Source: Streptomyces sp. NRRL F-6676 (lineage in GTDB: Bacteria; Actinomycetota; Actinomycetes; Streptomycetales; Streptomycetaceae). Taken from it: a stretch of DNA of 64,000 nucleotides. The translations under genes were made by a program, and so were the position numbers. Below, one piece after another: positions 34,104 to 42,569 of this stretch (position 1 is its first letter; every line of letters starts with the position of its first letter). Below the pieces are notes generated by a model. The model was not told where the DNA came from. It worked only from the letters and a program-made list of their open reading frames with translations, and made no database searches. The stretch covers positions 71,514 through 135,513 of the forward strand of contig NZ_JOHS01000019.1 of assembly GCF_000725625.1 (NCBI RefSeq), in the 5' to 3' direction.

Positions 34104-35785
34104 GCGCCCTCACCTCCCGCCGAAGCCGCACCGCCCGGCGCTCCCGCGGCCGCCCTCACCGTAGGCAACGGCAGCCGCGCCTCGAACTCCGCCCCGCCCC
34201 CGTCCGCCCGCGCCACCGACAGCCGCCCCGCGTGCCGCTGCACGGTCTGACGCACCAGGGCGAGCCCCAGGCCGCGTCCGCCGGGACCGGCCGGCTTGGT
34301 CGACCAGCCGCGCCGGAACACCGCCTCCGCGTGCTCCGGATCCACCCCGGCCCCCGTGTCCGCGACCCGCAGCACCAGCGCGGGACCGTCCGTGTCGTCG
34401 GTGTGTGCCGTCACGGTCACCCGCGCGCCCACCGAGCCCTGCGCCGCGTCGACCGCGTTGTCGATCAGGTTGCCGAGGATCGTCACCAGGTCGCGGGGCG
34501 GCAGGGACGGCGGCAGGAGCCCGTCGTCGATGCCGCTGTCCTCGCTGACCACCAGCTCCACGCCCCGCTCGTTGGCCAGCGCCGCCTTGCCGAGCAGCAG
34601 CGCGGCCAGCACCGGCTCGCTGACGGCGGCGACGACCTGGTCGGTGAGTTCCTGGGCCAGCTCCAGCTCGGCGGTGGCGAAGTCGACGGCCTCCTCCGCG
34701 CGGCCCAGCTCGATCAGCGAGACCACCGTGTGCAGCCGGTTGGCCGCCTCGTGCGCCTGCGAGCGCAGCGCCAGCGTGAAGCCGCGCTCCGAGTCCAGCT
34801 CGCCCATCAGGGACTGCAACTCGGTGACGTCCCGCAGGGTCACCACCGTGCCCCGGCGCTCCCCGCCGGAGACGGGGGAGGTGTTCACCGCCAGTACCCG
34901 GTCGGCCGTCAGATGGATCTCGTCCACCCGCGGCTGCGACGACAGCAGCGCCCCCGTCAGCGGCGCCGGCAGCCCCAGCTCGGCCACCGACCGCCCGACC
35001 ACCTCGCCGCGCACCCCGAGCAGCTCCCGCCCGCCGTCGTTGATGAGCGCCACCCGGTACTGCCCGTCCAGCATCAGCAGCCCCTCGCGCACCGCGTGCA
35101 GCGCCGCCTCGTGGTAGTCGTGCATCCGGCTCAGCTCGGCGGCGTTCATCCCGTGGGTGGAGCGCCGCAGCCGCGCGTTGATCACGTAGGTGCCGACGGC
35201 ACCCAGTGCCAGCGCCCCGCCGGCCGCCCCGGCGAGCGTGGTGACCTGGTCGTGGATGCGCCGGGAGATCGCCTCCACCCGTATCCCGGCGCTGACCAGG
35301 CCGACGATCTCGCCGTGGTCCCGGATCGGGGTGACGGCGCGTACGGACAGCCCCAGCGTGCCCTTGTACGTCTCGGTGAAGGTGTGCCCCGCGAGCGCCG
35401 GGGCGGTGTTGCCGACGAACTTCCTCCCGATCAGGTCCGGGGTGGGGTGGGTCCAGCGGATGGCCCGCGGGTCCATGATCGTCACGAAGTCCACGCCGGT
35501 GTGCCGCTGGACGCGCAGCGCGTACGGCTGGAGCGTCCTCGACGGGTCCGGGGTGCGGATCGCCGCCCGTACGGAGGGGGAGTCGGCCACCGAGCGGGTC
35601 ACGGCGAGCGCCTGCCGGGTCGCCGCCTCCGTGGCCTGATCCCGATCACTGAGGTAGGTGAACAGCGCGTAGCCGCCGACCAGCACCGCGACCAGTACCG
35701 CCTGCATGGCGAAGAGCTGCCCGGCCAGGCTGCGGGGCCTGGGGAGGCGGGCGAGCACGCCGCTGAGAGTGGCTGGAAGGGGCAT
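34100..35785 (-). CDS. Sensor histidine kinase, DcuS/CitA type
   Basis: 561-residue membrane kinase. Two transmembrane segments (about 28-46 and 183-203) enclose an extracellular sCache/PDC-type sensor domain (YALRVQRHTGVDFVTIMD, PIRDHGEIVGLVSAGIRV). A PAS domain follows (about 220-320), then an H-box with His345 (SQAHEAANRLHTVVSLIEL) of the citrate/C4-dicarboxylate kinase group, and an HATPase domain with NLIDNAVDAA and GGRGLGLALV. The response regulator overlaps its stop by 4 bases. It is divergent from a dicarboxylate symporter, the expected target. Confidence 0.9.
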   Translation of the reverse strand: MPLPATLSGVLARLPRPRSLAGQLFAMQAVLVAVLVGGYALFTYLSDRDQATEAATRQALAVTRSVADSPSVRAAIRTPDPSRTLQPYALRVQRHTGVDFVTIMDPRAIRWTHPTPDLIGRKFVGNTAPALAGHTFTETYKGTLGLSVRAVTPIRDHGEIVGLVSAGIRVEAISRRIHDQVTTLAGAAGGALALGAVGTYVINARLRRSTHGMNAAELSRMHDYHEAALHAVREGLLMLDGQYRVALINDGGRELLGVRGEVVGRSVAELGLPAPLTGALLSSQPRVDEIHLTADRVLAVNTSPVSGGERRGTVVTLRDVTELQSLMGELDSERGFTLALRSQAHEAANRLHTVVSLIELGRAEEAVDFATAELELAQELTDQVVAAVSEPVLAALLLGKAALANERGVELVVSEDSGIDDGLLPPSLPPRDLVTILGNLIDNAVDAAQGSVGARVTVTAHTDDTDGPALVLRVADTGAGVDPEHAEAVFRRGWSTKPAGPGGRGLGLALVRQTVQRHAGRLSVARADGGGAEFEARLPLPTVRAAAGAPGGAASAGGEGA

Positions 35786-35929
35786 GCCGCCAGTGTGCCT
35801 CTCGGTGTAAGCGTGAACTAAATGAACGGAAGCGTGACCGCCCTCACAGCGCCGGGAGATAGTCGCCGCATCCCCCGGACGTGAGCCGCACGCCGGTGAT
35901 GCCGACGACGTCGTCAAAGGAGGGCAGCA

Positions 35930-37315
35930 GTGTCCAGCACCCCCGACACGGCACCTGCCGCACCCGCCAGCAAGCGGGACCGCACCCACTACCTCTACCT
36001 CGCGGTGATCGCCGCGGTGGTGCTCGGCGTCGCCGTCGGGTTCCTCGCACCGGACTTCGCCAAGGAGCTGAAGCCGATCGGGACCGGCTTCGTCAACCTG
36101 ATCAAGATGATGATCTCGCCGATCATCTTCTGCACGATCGTGCTCGGCGTCGGCTCGGTCCGCAAGGCGGCGAAGGTCGGCAAGGTCGGCGGGCTCGCGC
36201 TCGGCTACTTCATCGTGATGTCGTTCGTCGCGCTGGCGATCGGCCTCGTGGTCGGCAACCTCGTCCACCCCGGCAGCGGCATGCACCTGACCGAGGCGGT
36301 CAAGGGCGTCGGCCACGACCAGGCGGCGGCCGCGGCCGAGGGACCCGTAGACTTCGTCCTCGGCATCATCCCGACCAGCCTGGTCTCCGCGTTCACCGAG
36401 GGCCAGGTGCTCCAGACGCTGCTGGTCGCGCTCCTCGTCGGCTTCGCGCTCCAGGCCCTGGGCAACGCCGGGCAGCCGGTGCTGCGCGGCATCGAGCACA
36501 TCCAGCGGCTGGTCTTCCGCGTCCTGTCCATGATCATGTGGGCGGCGCCGGTCGGCGCGTTCGGGGCGATGGCGGCCGTCGTCGGCGAGACCGGCGTGGA
36601 CGCGCTGAAGGCGCTCGCGACGATCATGCTCGGCTTCTACGCGACCTGTGTGCTGTTCGTCTTCGTCGTGCTCGGCGCGATGGTGCGGGTGGTCGCCGGG
36701 GTGAACATCTTCCAGCTCTTCAAGTACCTGGGCCGGGAGTTCCTGCTGATCCTGTCCACCTCGTCGTCGGAGTCCGCGCTGCCGCGGCTCATCGCGAAGA
36801 TGGAGCACCTGGGCGTGAGCCGGCCGGTCGTCGGCATCACCGTGCCGACCGGCTACTCCTTCAACCTCGACGGCACGATGATCTACCTGACGATGGCGTC
36901 GCTGTTCATCGCCGACGCGATGGACCAGCCGCTGGCCATCGGGCAGCAGATCACCCTGCTGCTGTTCATGATGGTCGCGTCCAAGGGCGCGGCGGGTGTC
37001 ACCGGGGCGGGGCTCGCCACGCTGGCGGGCGCCCTTCAGTCCCACAAGCCGGCGCTCGTCGACGGCGTCGGCCTCATCGTCGGCATCGACCGCTTCATGA
37101 GCGAGGCGCGGGCGCTGACGAACTTCGCGGGGAACGCGGTGGCGACGCTGCTGATCGGGACGTGGACGGGGGAGGTCGACAAGGAGCGGGTCGACCGGGT
37201 GCTGGCCGGCGACCTCCCCTTCGACGAGCGGCTGCTCGTCGACAGCGGGGATTCCGCGCCGGCGGGCGCGGCGGAGCCGCGGGAGGACGGCGAGAAGGAG
37301 CTGGCCAAGGCGTGA
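35930..37315 (+). CDS. dctA: Cation:dicarboxylate symporter (DctA type)
   Basis: 461-residue DAACS transporter importing C4-dicarboxylates such as succinate, malate or fumarate with protons or sodium. About eight membrane helices, two re-entrant loops and the family signatures STSSSESALPRLI (serine-rich hairpin 1) and GYSFNLDGTMIYL, with KGAAGVTGAG and NFAGNAVATLLI. GTG start with AAAGGAGGG 5 bases upstream. The divergent DcuS/DcuR-like pair shares a 144-base gap with it, suggesting substrate-induced uptake. Confidence 0.92.
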   Translation: MSSTPDTAPAAPASKRDRTHYLYLAVIAAVVLGVAVGFLAPDFAKELKPIGTGFVNLIKMMISPIIFCTIVLGVGSVRKAAKVGKVGGLALGYFIVMSFVALAIGLVVGNLVHPGSGMHLTEAVKGVGHDQAAAAAEGPVDFVLGIIPTSLVSAFTEGQVLQTLLVALLVGFALQALGNAGQPVLRGIEHIQRLVFRVLSMIMWAAPVGAFGAMAAVVGETGVDALKALATIMLGFYATCVLFVFVVLGAMVRVVAGVNIFQLFKYLGREFLLILSTSSSESALPRLIAKMEHLGVSRPVVGITVPTGYSFNLDGTMIYLTMASLFIADAMDQPLAIGQQITLLLFMMVASKGAAGVTGAGLATLAGALQSHKPALVDGVGLIVGIDRFMSEARALTNFAGNAVATLLIGTWTGEVDKERVDRVLAGDLPFDERLLVDSGDSAPAGAAEPREDGEKELAKA

Positions 37316-37339
37316 GGGATGGGCGGCGGCCCGGGGTGG

Positions 37340-37440
37340 GTTTTCGCCCCCGCCGCCCCTACCCTCCCCCAAGCTCTCAACTTCGTTCGAGCAGGGGGGA
37401 CCCCCATCGTCCCTTCAAGGGGCTCCGCCCCTTGGAGTCA
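37340..37440 (+). repeat. Composite GC-rich intergenic repeat, copy 4 (left part)
   Basis: CCGCCGCCCCTACCCTCCCC and TTCAAGGGGCTCCGCCCCTT, separated by an extra segment of about 40 bases (AAGCTCTCAACTTCGTTCGA region) not found in the other copies. It ends just before the merR start. Confidence 0.65.
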
Positions 37441-37445
37441 TTCCC

Positions 37446-37874
37446 ATGCGAATCGGCGAACTGGCGGCACGCACCGGCACGACCACCCGCACCCTCCGCT
37501 ACTACGAATCCCGCGGCCTGCTCCCCGCCCGCCGCGGCGACAACGGCTACCGCACCTACGACGAGGCCGACCTCACCCTCCTCCGTCAGATCAGGACCCT
37601 CCAGGACTTCGGGTTCGACCTCGAGGAGACCCGTCCCTTCGTGGAGTGCCTGCGCGCCGGCCACCCGTCCGGCGACGCCTGCCCCGCCTCGCTCGCCGTC
37701 TACCGCCGCAAACTCGCCGAGCTCGACACCCTCATCGACGAGCTCGGCGCCGTACGCCGAAAGGTCGCCGGCGAGCTGGAACGGGCCGAACGGACCCGCG
37801 ACCGGCTGTCGGTCGAAGCGGACGTTCCGGGCGGCCCGGAACCCGTGTGCGAACTGGGAGGACAGACATCGTGA
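37446..37874 (+). CDS. MerR-family transcriptional regulator
   Basis: 142-residue regulator. The N-terminal winged helix starts MRIGELAARTGTTTRTLRYYESRGLLPARRG, followed by a dimerisation coiled coil (about 80-125). Single Cys residues occur at about 68 (FVECLR), 79 (DACPAS) and near the C-terminus (VCELGG), so redox or thiol sensing is conceivable. Coupled by GTGA to the thioredoxin gene. Orthologues in Streptomyces share this pairing. Confidence 0.88.
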   Translation: MRIGELAARTGTTTRTLRYYESRGLLPARRGDNGYRTYDEADLTLLRQIRTLQDFGFDLEETRPFVECLRAGHPSGDACPASLAVYRRKLAELDTLIDELGAVRRKVAGELERAERTRDRLSVEADVPGGPEPVCELGGQTS

Positions 37875-38209
37875 TCAAGGCAGCCGGCGTCACAGAGGTG
37901 ACGGACGCGGACTTCACGGAACAGGTCATCGAGGCGGAACTGCCGGTACTCGTGGAGTTCACCGCCGACTGGTGCCCCCCGTGCCGCCAGATGGGCCCGG
38001 TGCTCAGCGCACTCGCCGACGAGGAGAGCGGCCGGCTCAAGGTCGTGCAGCTCGACGTGGACACCAACCCGGAGACCACCCACGCCTACCGGGTGCTGTC
38101 CATGCCGACCTTCATGGTCTTCCGCGACGGCGAGCCGGTGCGCTCCATGGTGGGGGCGAGGCCGGGGCGCCGACTGCGCGAGGAACTCGCGGACGCGGAC
38201 GTGCTGTGA
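37871..38209 (+). CDS. Thioredoxin
   Basis: 112-residue thioredoxin fold with active site WCPPC (34-38) rather than the usual WCGPC, the cis-Pro in SMPTF and a complete C-terminal helix. The Pro in the third active-site position is seen in some actinobacterial paralogues and alters redox potential. GTG start overlapping merR by 4 bases. A very strong terminator follows. It corresponds by context to S. coelicolor TrxC (SCO5438), from memory. Confidence 0.9.
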   Translation: MIKAAGVTEVTDADFTEQVIEAELPVLVEFTADWCPPCRQMGPVLSALADEESGRLKVVQLDVDTNPETTHAYRVLSMPTFMVFRDGEPVRSMVGARPGRRLREELADADVL

Positions 38210-38252
38210 GGTGACGTAGAGGCGGGTGACGTACCGGCGTACAGGCAGCACA

Positions 38253-38288
38253 AGAAATCCCCCGGGCGATTGCGCCCGGGGGATTTCT
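38253..38288. terminator. Strong terminator between thioredoxin and helR
   Basis: Perfect 16-bp stem (left arm 38253-38268, right arm 38273-38288; core CCCCCGGGCG) and a 4-base loop, flanked by A and T residues so that both strands end in a T-rich run. Confidence 0.85.
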
Positions 38289-38373
38289 CTGCGTATATTC
38301 AATGGTTCGCGACTTTACGAGGCGAAGGTCGCGGAAGTATTGATGACGCCATCCTATCCGGCCGGGAGCGGAA

Positions 38374-40671
38374 TTGTCAAACACGGGATCGCAAACAGGA
38401 TCGCGCACGGGAGCGCACGCGGATTTCACCGACCAGGAAATGCGCCGTGAGCAGGAATTCATGGACGACCTGTACGCGCGCGTGGACCGGCTGCGGGGGA
38501 GCACCGAGACCGCCGTCGACGACGCCCTCGCCCAGGGCCACACCCCCATGCAGGCCCGCCTGGAGCGGGACATCCTCGTCGCCGAACGCTCCGGGCTGCT
38601 GGCCGCGCTCAACGCCGTCGACGGCTCGCTCTGCTTCGGCCGCATCGACCTCACCTCGGGGGAGGCGCACCACATCGGCCGCCTGGGGCTGCGCGCCGAC
38701 GACGCCGAGCGCACGCCCGTCCTCATCGACTGGCGGGCGCCCGTCGCCCGCCCCTTCTACCTGGCCACCGGCCACACCCCGATGGGGCTGCGCCGCCGCC
38801 GGCACATCGGCACCGACGGCCGCCGCGTCACCGAGCTGCACGACGAGATCCTCGACCTCGCCGACACCGAACGCACCGGCCACGAGGACCCCACGGGCGA
38901 CGCCGTACTGCTCGCCGCCCTCAACTCCGCCCGCACCGGGCGGATGGGCGACATCGTGCGGACCATCCAGGCCGACCAGGACCGCATCATCCGCGCCCCG
39001 CACCAGGGCGTCCTCGTCGTGGAGGGCGGCCCCGGCACCGGCAAGACCGCCGTCGCCCTGCACCGGGCCGCCTATCTGCTCTACGAGCACCGGGAGCTGC
39101 TCGCCCGCCGGGCCGTCCTCATCGTCGGCCCCAACCCGGCCTTCCTCGGCTACATCGGCGAGGTGCTGCCCGCGCTCGGCGAGACCGGCGTACTGCTCGC
39201 CACGGTCGGGGAGCTGTTCCCCGGCGTGCGGGCCACGGCCGTCGACACGCCCCGCGCCGCCGCCGTCAAGGGCGGCCTCGCGATGGCGGACGCGCTCGCC
39301 CGGGCCGTCGCCGACCGGCAGGCGCTGCCCGACCCCGTCGTCACCATCGAGCACGACCGGGACGTGCTCCTGCTCGACGCCGGGCTCGTCCAGGTCGCCC
39401 GCGACCGCACCCGCGCGGCGAAGCTGCCGCACAACGCGGCCCGCGAGCACTTCGAGGGCCACATCCTCAACACGCTCACCGACATGGTCGCCGAGCGCAT
39501 CGGCACCGACCCCTACGACGGCACCAACCTCCTCGACCCCAGCGACATCACCCAGATCCGCGACGAGCTGGCCGAGAACCCCGAGGTGTGGTCCGCCATC
39601 GACCAGCTGTGGCCGGTACTGACCCCGCAGCGCCTGGTCGCCGACTTCCTCGCCGCCCCCGAGGACCAGCTCCCCGCCGAGGACGCCGACGCCGTACGCC
39701 GCCCCGTCACCCGCGCCTGGACCCCCGCCGACGTTCCCCTGCTCGACGAGGCCGCCGAACTGCTGGGCGAGGACGACCGGGTGGTCCGCGCCCGCGCCGA
39801 GCGCGAGCGCGCGGCGCAGGTGTCGTACGCGCAGGGCGTGCTCGACATGTCGTACGCCTCCCGCACCTACGAGTTCGAGGACAAGGAGGAGGACGACCCC
39901 GAGAGCTCCGAGGTGCTCTCCGCGCACGACATCATCGACGCCGAACGCTTCGCCGAGCGCCAGGAGGAGGACGACCACCGCAGCGCCGCCGAGCGCGCCG
40001 CCGCCGACCGGACGTGGGCGTTCGGCCACATCGTCGTCGACGAGGCGCAGGAACTGTCGCCGATGGCCTGGCGGTTGCTGATGCGGCGCAGCCCGACCCG
40101 TGCGATGACGCTGGTCGGGGACCCCGCCCAGACGGCGGAGGAGGCGGGGGTGGGCAACTGGTCCGACATCCTCGCGCCGTACGTCGGCGACCGCTGGGAG
40201 CACACCCGGCTGGACGTCAACTACCGCACGCCCGCCGAGATCATGGACCTCGCGGCGGCGGTCGTCCGGGCGGCCGACCCGTCCTTCGAGCCGCCGAGGT
40301 CGGTACGGGCCACGGGGGCGAAGCCGTGGATCCGGCAGGTGGACGCCGGTGACCTGGCCGAAGCGGTGGGCAAGGCGGCAGCCGAACTGACCCCCGAGGA
40401 GGGCCGCCTCGCGGTGATCGCCCCGCGCTCCCTGCACCGAAGGCTGGCCGCCCACCTCCCCGACGTCACGGCGGCCACCGAACCGGACCTCACCCACGCG
40501 GTCGTCCTCCTGGACCCCCGCGGCTCCAAGGGCCTGGAATTCGACGCGGTCCTGGTCGTCGAACCGTCCCACTACAGCACGAGCGACCTGTACGTCGCCC
40601 TGACCCGGGCGACACAGAACCTGGGCATCCTGCACACGGGCCGACTGCCGGCGGGCCTGGCGAACGTCTGA
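38374..40671 (+). CDS. helR: HelD/HelR-type UvrD-like RNA polymerase-associated helicase
   Basis: 765-residue SF1-type ATPase. N-terminal coiled-coil arm (about 20-75, EFMDDLYARVDRL), Walker A GGPGTGKT (218-225), Walker B VVDEAQELSP, DVNYRTP and the C-terminal VALTRATQN. HelD proteins insert into RNA polymerase and release it from DNA; the actinobacterial HelR group also displaces rifamycin. The start is TTG (GGGAG just upstream; no better start). The upstream gap shows no 19-bp rifamycin-associated inverted repeat, so induction by rifamycin is not supported by what I see. helR rather than helD is chosen by similarity in length and N-terminus. Confidence 0.88.
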   Translation: MSNTGSQTGSRTGAHADFTDQEMRREQEFMDDLYARVDRLRGSTETAVDDALAQGHTPMQARLERDILVAERSGLLAALNAVDGSLCFGRIDLTSGEAHHIGRLGLRADDAERTPVLIDWRAPVARPFYLATGHTPMGLRRRRHIGTDGRRVTELHDEILDLADTERTGHEDPTGDAVLLAALNSARTGRMGDIVRTIQADQDRIIRAPHQGVLVVEGGPGTGKTAVALHRAAYLLYEHRELLARRAVLIVGPNPAFLGYIGEVLPALGETGVLLATVGELFPGVRATAVDTPRAAAVKGGLAMADALARAVADRQALPDPVVTIEHDRDVLLLDAGLVQVARDRTRAAKLPHNAAREHFEGHILNTLTDMVAERIGTDPYDGTNLLDPSDITQIRDELAENPEVWSAIDQLWPVLTPQRLVADFLAAPEDQLPAEDADAVRRPVTRAWTPADVPLLDEAAELLGEDDRVVRARAERERAAQVSYAQGVLDMSYASRTYEFEDKEEDDPESSEVLSAHDIIDAERFAERQEEDDHRSAAERAAADRTWAFGHIVVDEAQELSPMAWRLLMRRSPTRAMTLVGDPAQTAEEAGVGNWSDILAPYVGDRWEHTRLDVNYRTPAEIMDLAAAVVRAADPSFEPPRSVRATGAKPWIRQVDAGDLAEAVGKAAAELTPEEGRLAVIAPRSLHRRLAAHLPDVTAATEPDLTHAVVLLDPRGSKGLEFDAVLVVEPSHYSTSDLYVALTRATQNLGILHTGRLPAGLANV

Positions 40672-40679
40672 CACACACC

Positions 40680-40717
40680 GCTCCCCGTCTGCCCGCCGCG
40701 GCGCGCGGGCGGGGAGC
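40680..40717. terminator. Bidirectional terminator between helR and FUSC gene
   Basis: GCTCCCC and inner GCCCGC pair with GCGGGC and GGGGAGC across a GC loop, between convergent stops. Confidence 0.65.
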
Positions 40718-40749
40718 CGTCCCGGCTCCGTCCCGGGCCGGCGGACCGT

Positions 40750-42525
40750 TCACCGGGGGGAGCGGGCCGCTGCCGGCCGACAGCTGTCGGGTGCGGTCTC
40801 GGCGGCGAGGCCGCGCACCTGCAAGGAGACGGCTTCCACGTGTGCGAGGACACGGCGGACCCGGGCGCGCTCGGCGCGGTGGGGATTGAGCGGATGCACC
40901 AGGGGACGGCAGGCCGTGCGGAAGGCCTCCAACGCCCGGTCGAGAGCGTGCGCGTCCAGTGCGGGCTCCGGGACACCGGTCCGCGGCGCGCAGCGCACGA
41001 GCGGGCGAAGAAGGGAGAGCAGCTCTCCCAGACGCGTGTAGGCGACCGCGCGGACAGCCACGGGAGCGACCAGCGAGGCCGCCAGTATCCCGCACCCGGC
41101 CCCCAGAACGGTCTCCTGGACGCGCAGTGCGAGCAGGTGCGGGGAGAGCGTGCGCAGGGCGGCGAGCACCATGCTGAGCGAGCCGGTGATGAAGAAGGTC
41201 ACGGCCCAGTAGCTGCCGGAGGGGGTGTAGAACATCCCGAAGACGCAGGCGAGGAGAAAGACCAGGGCCAGGGCGAGGTGCCCGTCGGCCAGAGCGGCGA
41301 GGCCGTAGCCGAACAGCACCCCGGCGACGGTGCCGACCAGCCGCCGCCCGCTCTGCAACAGGACGTCCCCGGTGTGCTCGGCGTTGATGAAGACGACCCA
41401 TGCCGTGGCCACGGCCCAGTACCACAGGTGGGGGGAGAGAAGATGCCCGCCGAGTACGGCCAGCGCGGCCGCGGCGGTCACCTGGAACGCCTGCCGCGTC
41501 GTGTACCGCCGGGGGCCCGCGTGCCGTGCCGCCCCCGGACGCAGCGCCGTACGGTCGCGCTCCGCCCGGTCGATCAGCTCCGCGGTGTCCACCTCCCCCG
41601 CCGCGCCGGCGGAGGACTTCGCCGAGCCCTCCGCCGAACGGATGGCGAGTACGCCGAGGCGTTGCGCGGCCGCGTCCGCACGTGCCGTCCGCTCCCGCTC
41701 CGCCGTCGTGTCGTGGAGCAGCCCGGCAGGGGCCTCGTACAGGAATTCCTGGAGCAGCAGCGCACACGAGTGCAGCCGGTCGAGACGCCGTGCGACTCCG
41801 CGGACGCCGGCTCCGCCGTCCGCGAGCAGGTCCGACGTGGCCTGCCGCGCCGCACGGAGACGGCTGTCGAAGGCCGCCCTCAGACGTCTCAGGATCCCGC
41901 GGGACGTCCTGGGCACCAGACAGGCACGGGTGACCGCGGCCGCCGCGAAGGCCAGGGCCACCGCCTCGGTCAAGCCCGGGAGTTGAGCGGGACGGATGTC
42001 GGCGAACCGGGACAGGAAGTAGGCCATGAAGGCGAAGACCCCGAGGTCCATGCCGAGCCGCCCGAAGCGACGCGCGTAGACCGCGACGAAGATCAGCACC
42101 AGGAAGGCCAGGTGGGACGCGACGACATACGGCGCCAGCAGGCTCCCGGCCGACAGGGCGGCAAAGGTGACGGGAACCCCGGCGAGCAGGGTGCGGAACT
42201 GGTTGCGGGGGTGCGGGTCGCTGCTCGCCAACGAGGTGACCACCGCGGTGAAGCCGCCGGCCAGGAGCGCGACGGAGGACTGCTGCCGTACCGCCAGCGC
42301 GGCCAGGGTGAGGGCGAGGCCGAGGACGGCACGCAGCCCGGCGGTCAGCCGCAGCAGCCCCGGGTCGGCCGTGGCGACCCGCTCCCATAGCGACGCTGTC
42401 CTCGCTGTCACCGTGGCTTCCCGTTCGCTCGTCGTGCCGGCCGTCCCCGTCCCGGTACGAGGAGGGGGCTCGCTTCGCCCCGGCAGCCAGTCTGGCCCGG
42501 CGCGACGGCGCACGGTATGCGTCAT
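40750..42525 (-). CDS. FUSC family (fusaric-acid-resistance-like) membrane transporter
   Basis: 591-residue inner-membrane protein with two blocks of about six hydrophobic helices (residues 50-175 and 330-470) flanking a charged helical cytoplasmic region, the arrangement of FUSC/aromatic-acid exporters (AaeB-like). Segments LLAGGFTAVVTSLASSDPHPRNQ and WYWAVATAWVVFINAEHTGD are typical. ATG at 42525 is used; a GTG at 42411 is an alternative. Its gene is 44 bases downstream of a large LuxR-type regulator on the same strand, so the two may form an operon. Confidence 0.85.
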   Translation of the reverse strand: MTHTVRRRAGPDWLPGRSEPPPRTGTGTAGTTSEREATVTARTASLWERVATADPGLLRLTAGLRAVLGLALTLAALAVRQQSSVALLAGGFTAVVTSLASSDPHPRNQFRTLLAGVPVTFAALSAGSLLAPYVVASHLAFLVLIFVAVYARRFGRLGMDLGVFAFMAYFLSRFADIRPAQLPGLTEAVALAFAAAAVTRACLVPRTSRGILRRLRAAFDSRLRAARQATSDLLADGGAGVRGVARRLDRLHSCALLLQEFLYEAPAGLLHDTTAERERTARADAAAQRLGVLAIRSAEGSAKSSAGAAGEVDTAELIDRAERDRTALRPGAARHAGPRRYTTRQAFQVTAAAALAVLGGHLLSPHLWYWAVATAWVVFINAEHTGDVLLQSGRRLVGTVAGVLFGYGLAALADGHLALALVFLLACVFGMFYTPSGSYWAVTFFITGSLSMVLAALRTLSPHLLALRVQETVLGAGCGILAASLVAPVAVRAVAYTRLGELLSLLRPLVRCAPRTGVPEPALDAHALDRALEAFRTACRPLVHPLNPHRAERARVRRVLAHVEAVSLQVRGLAAETAPDSCRPAAARSPR

Positions 42526-42569
42526 GTGACTGCTTCCGCGGCCGGGCGGCCCGCTCCTGGCGGCCGCCG

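Noticed and set aside
34100..37372. Minus-strand open frame of about 1090 codons covering the kinase and the antisense of dctA
   Set aside because: Only the part from 35785 down has kinase domains; the rest is antisense to an intact symporter.
38214..38373. Rifamycin-associated element before helR
   Set aside because: The inverted repeats seen (terminator; CGCGAC/GTCGCG) do not match the 19-base element.
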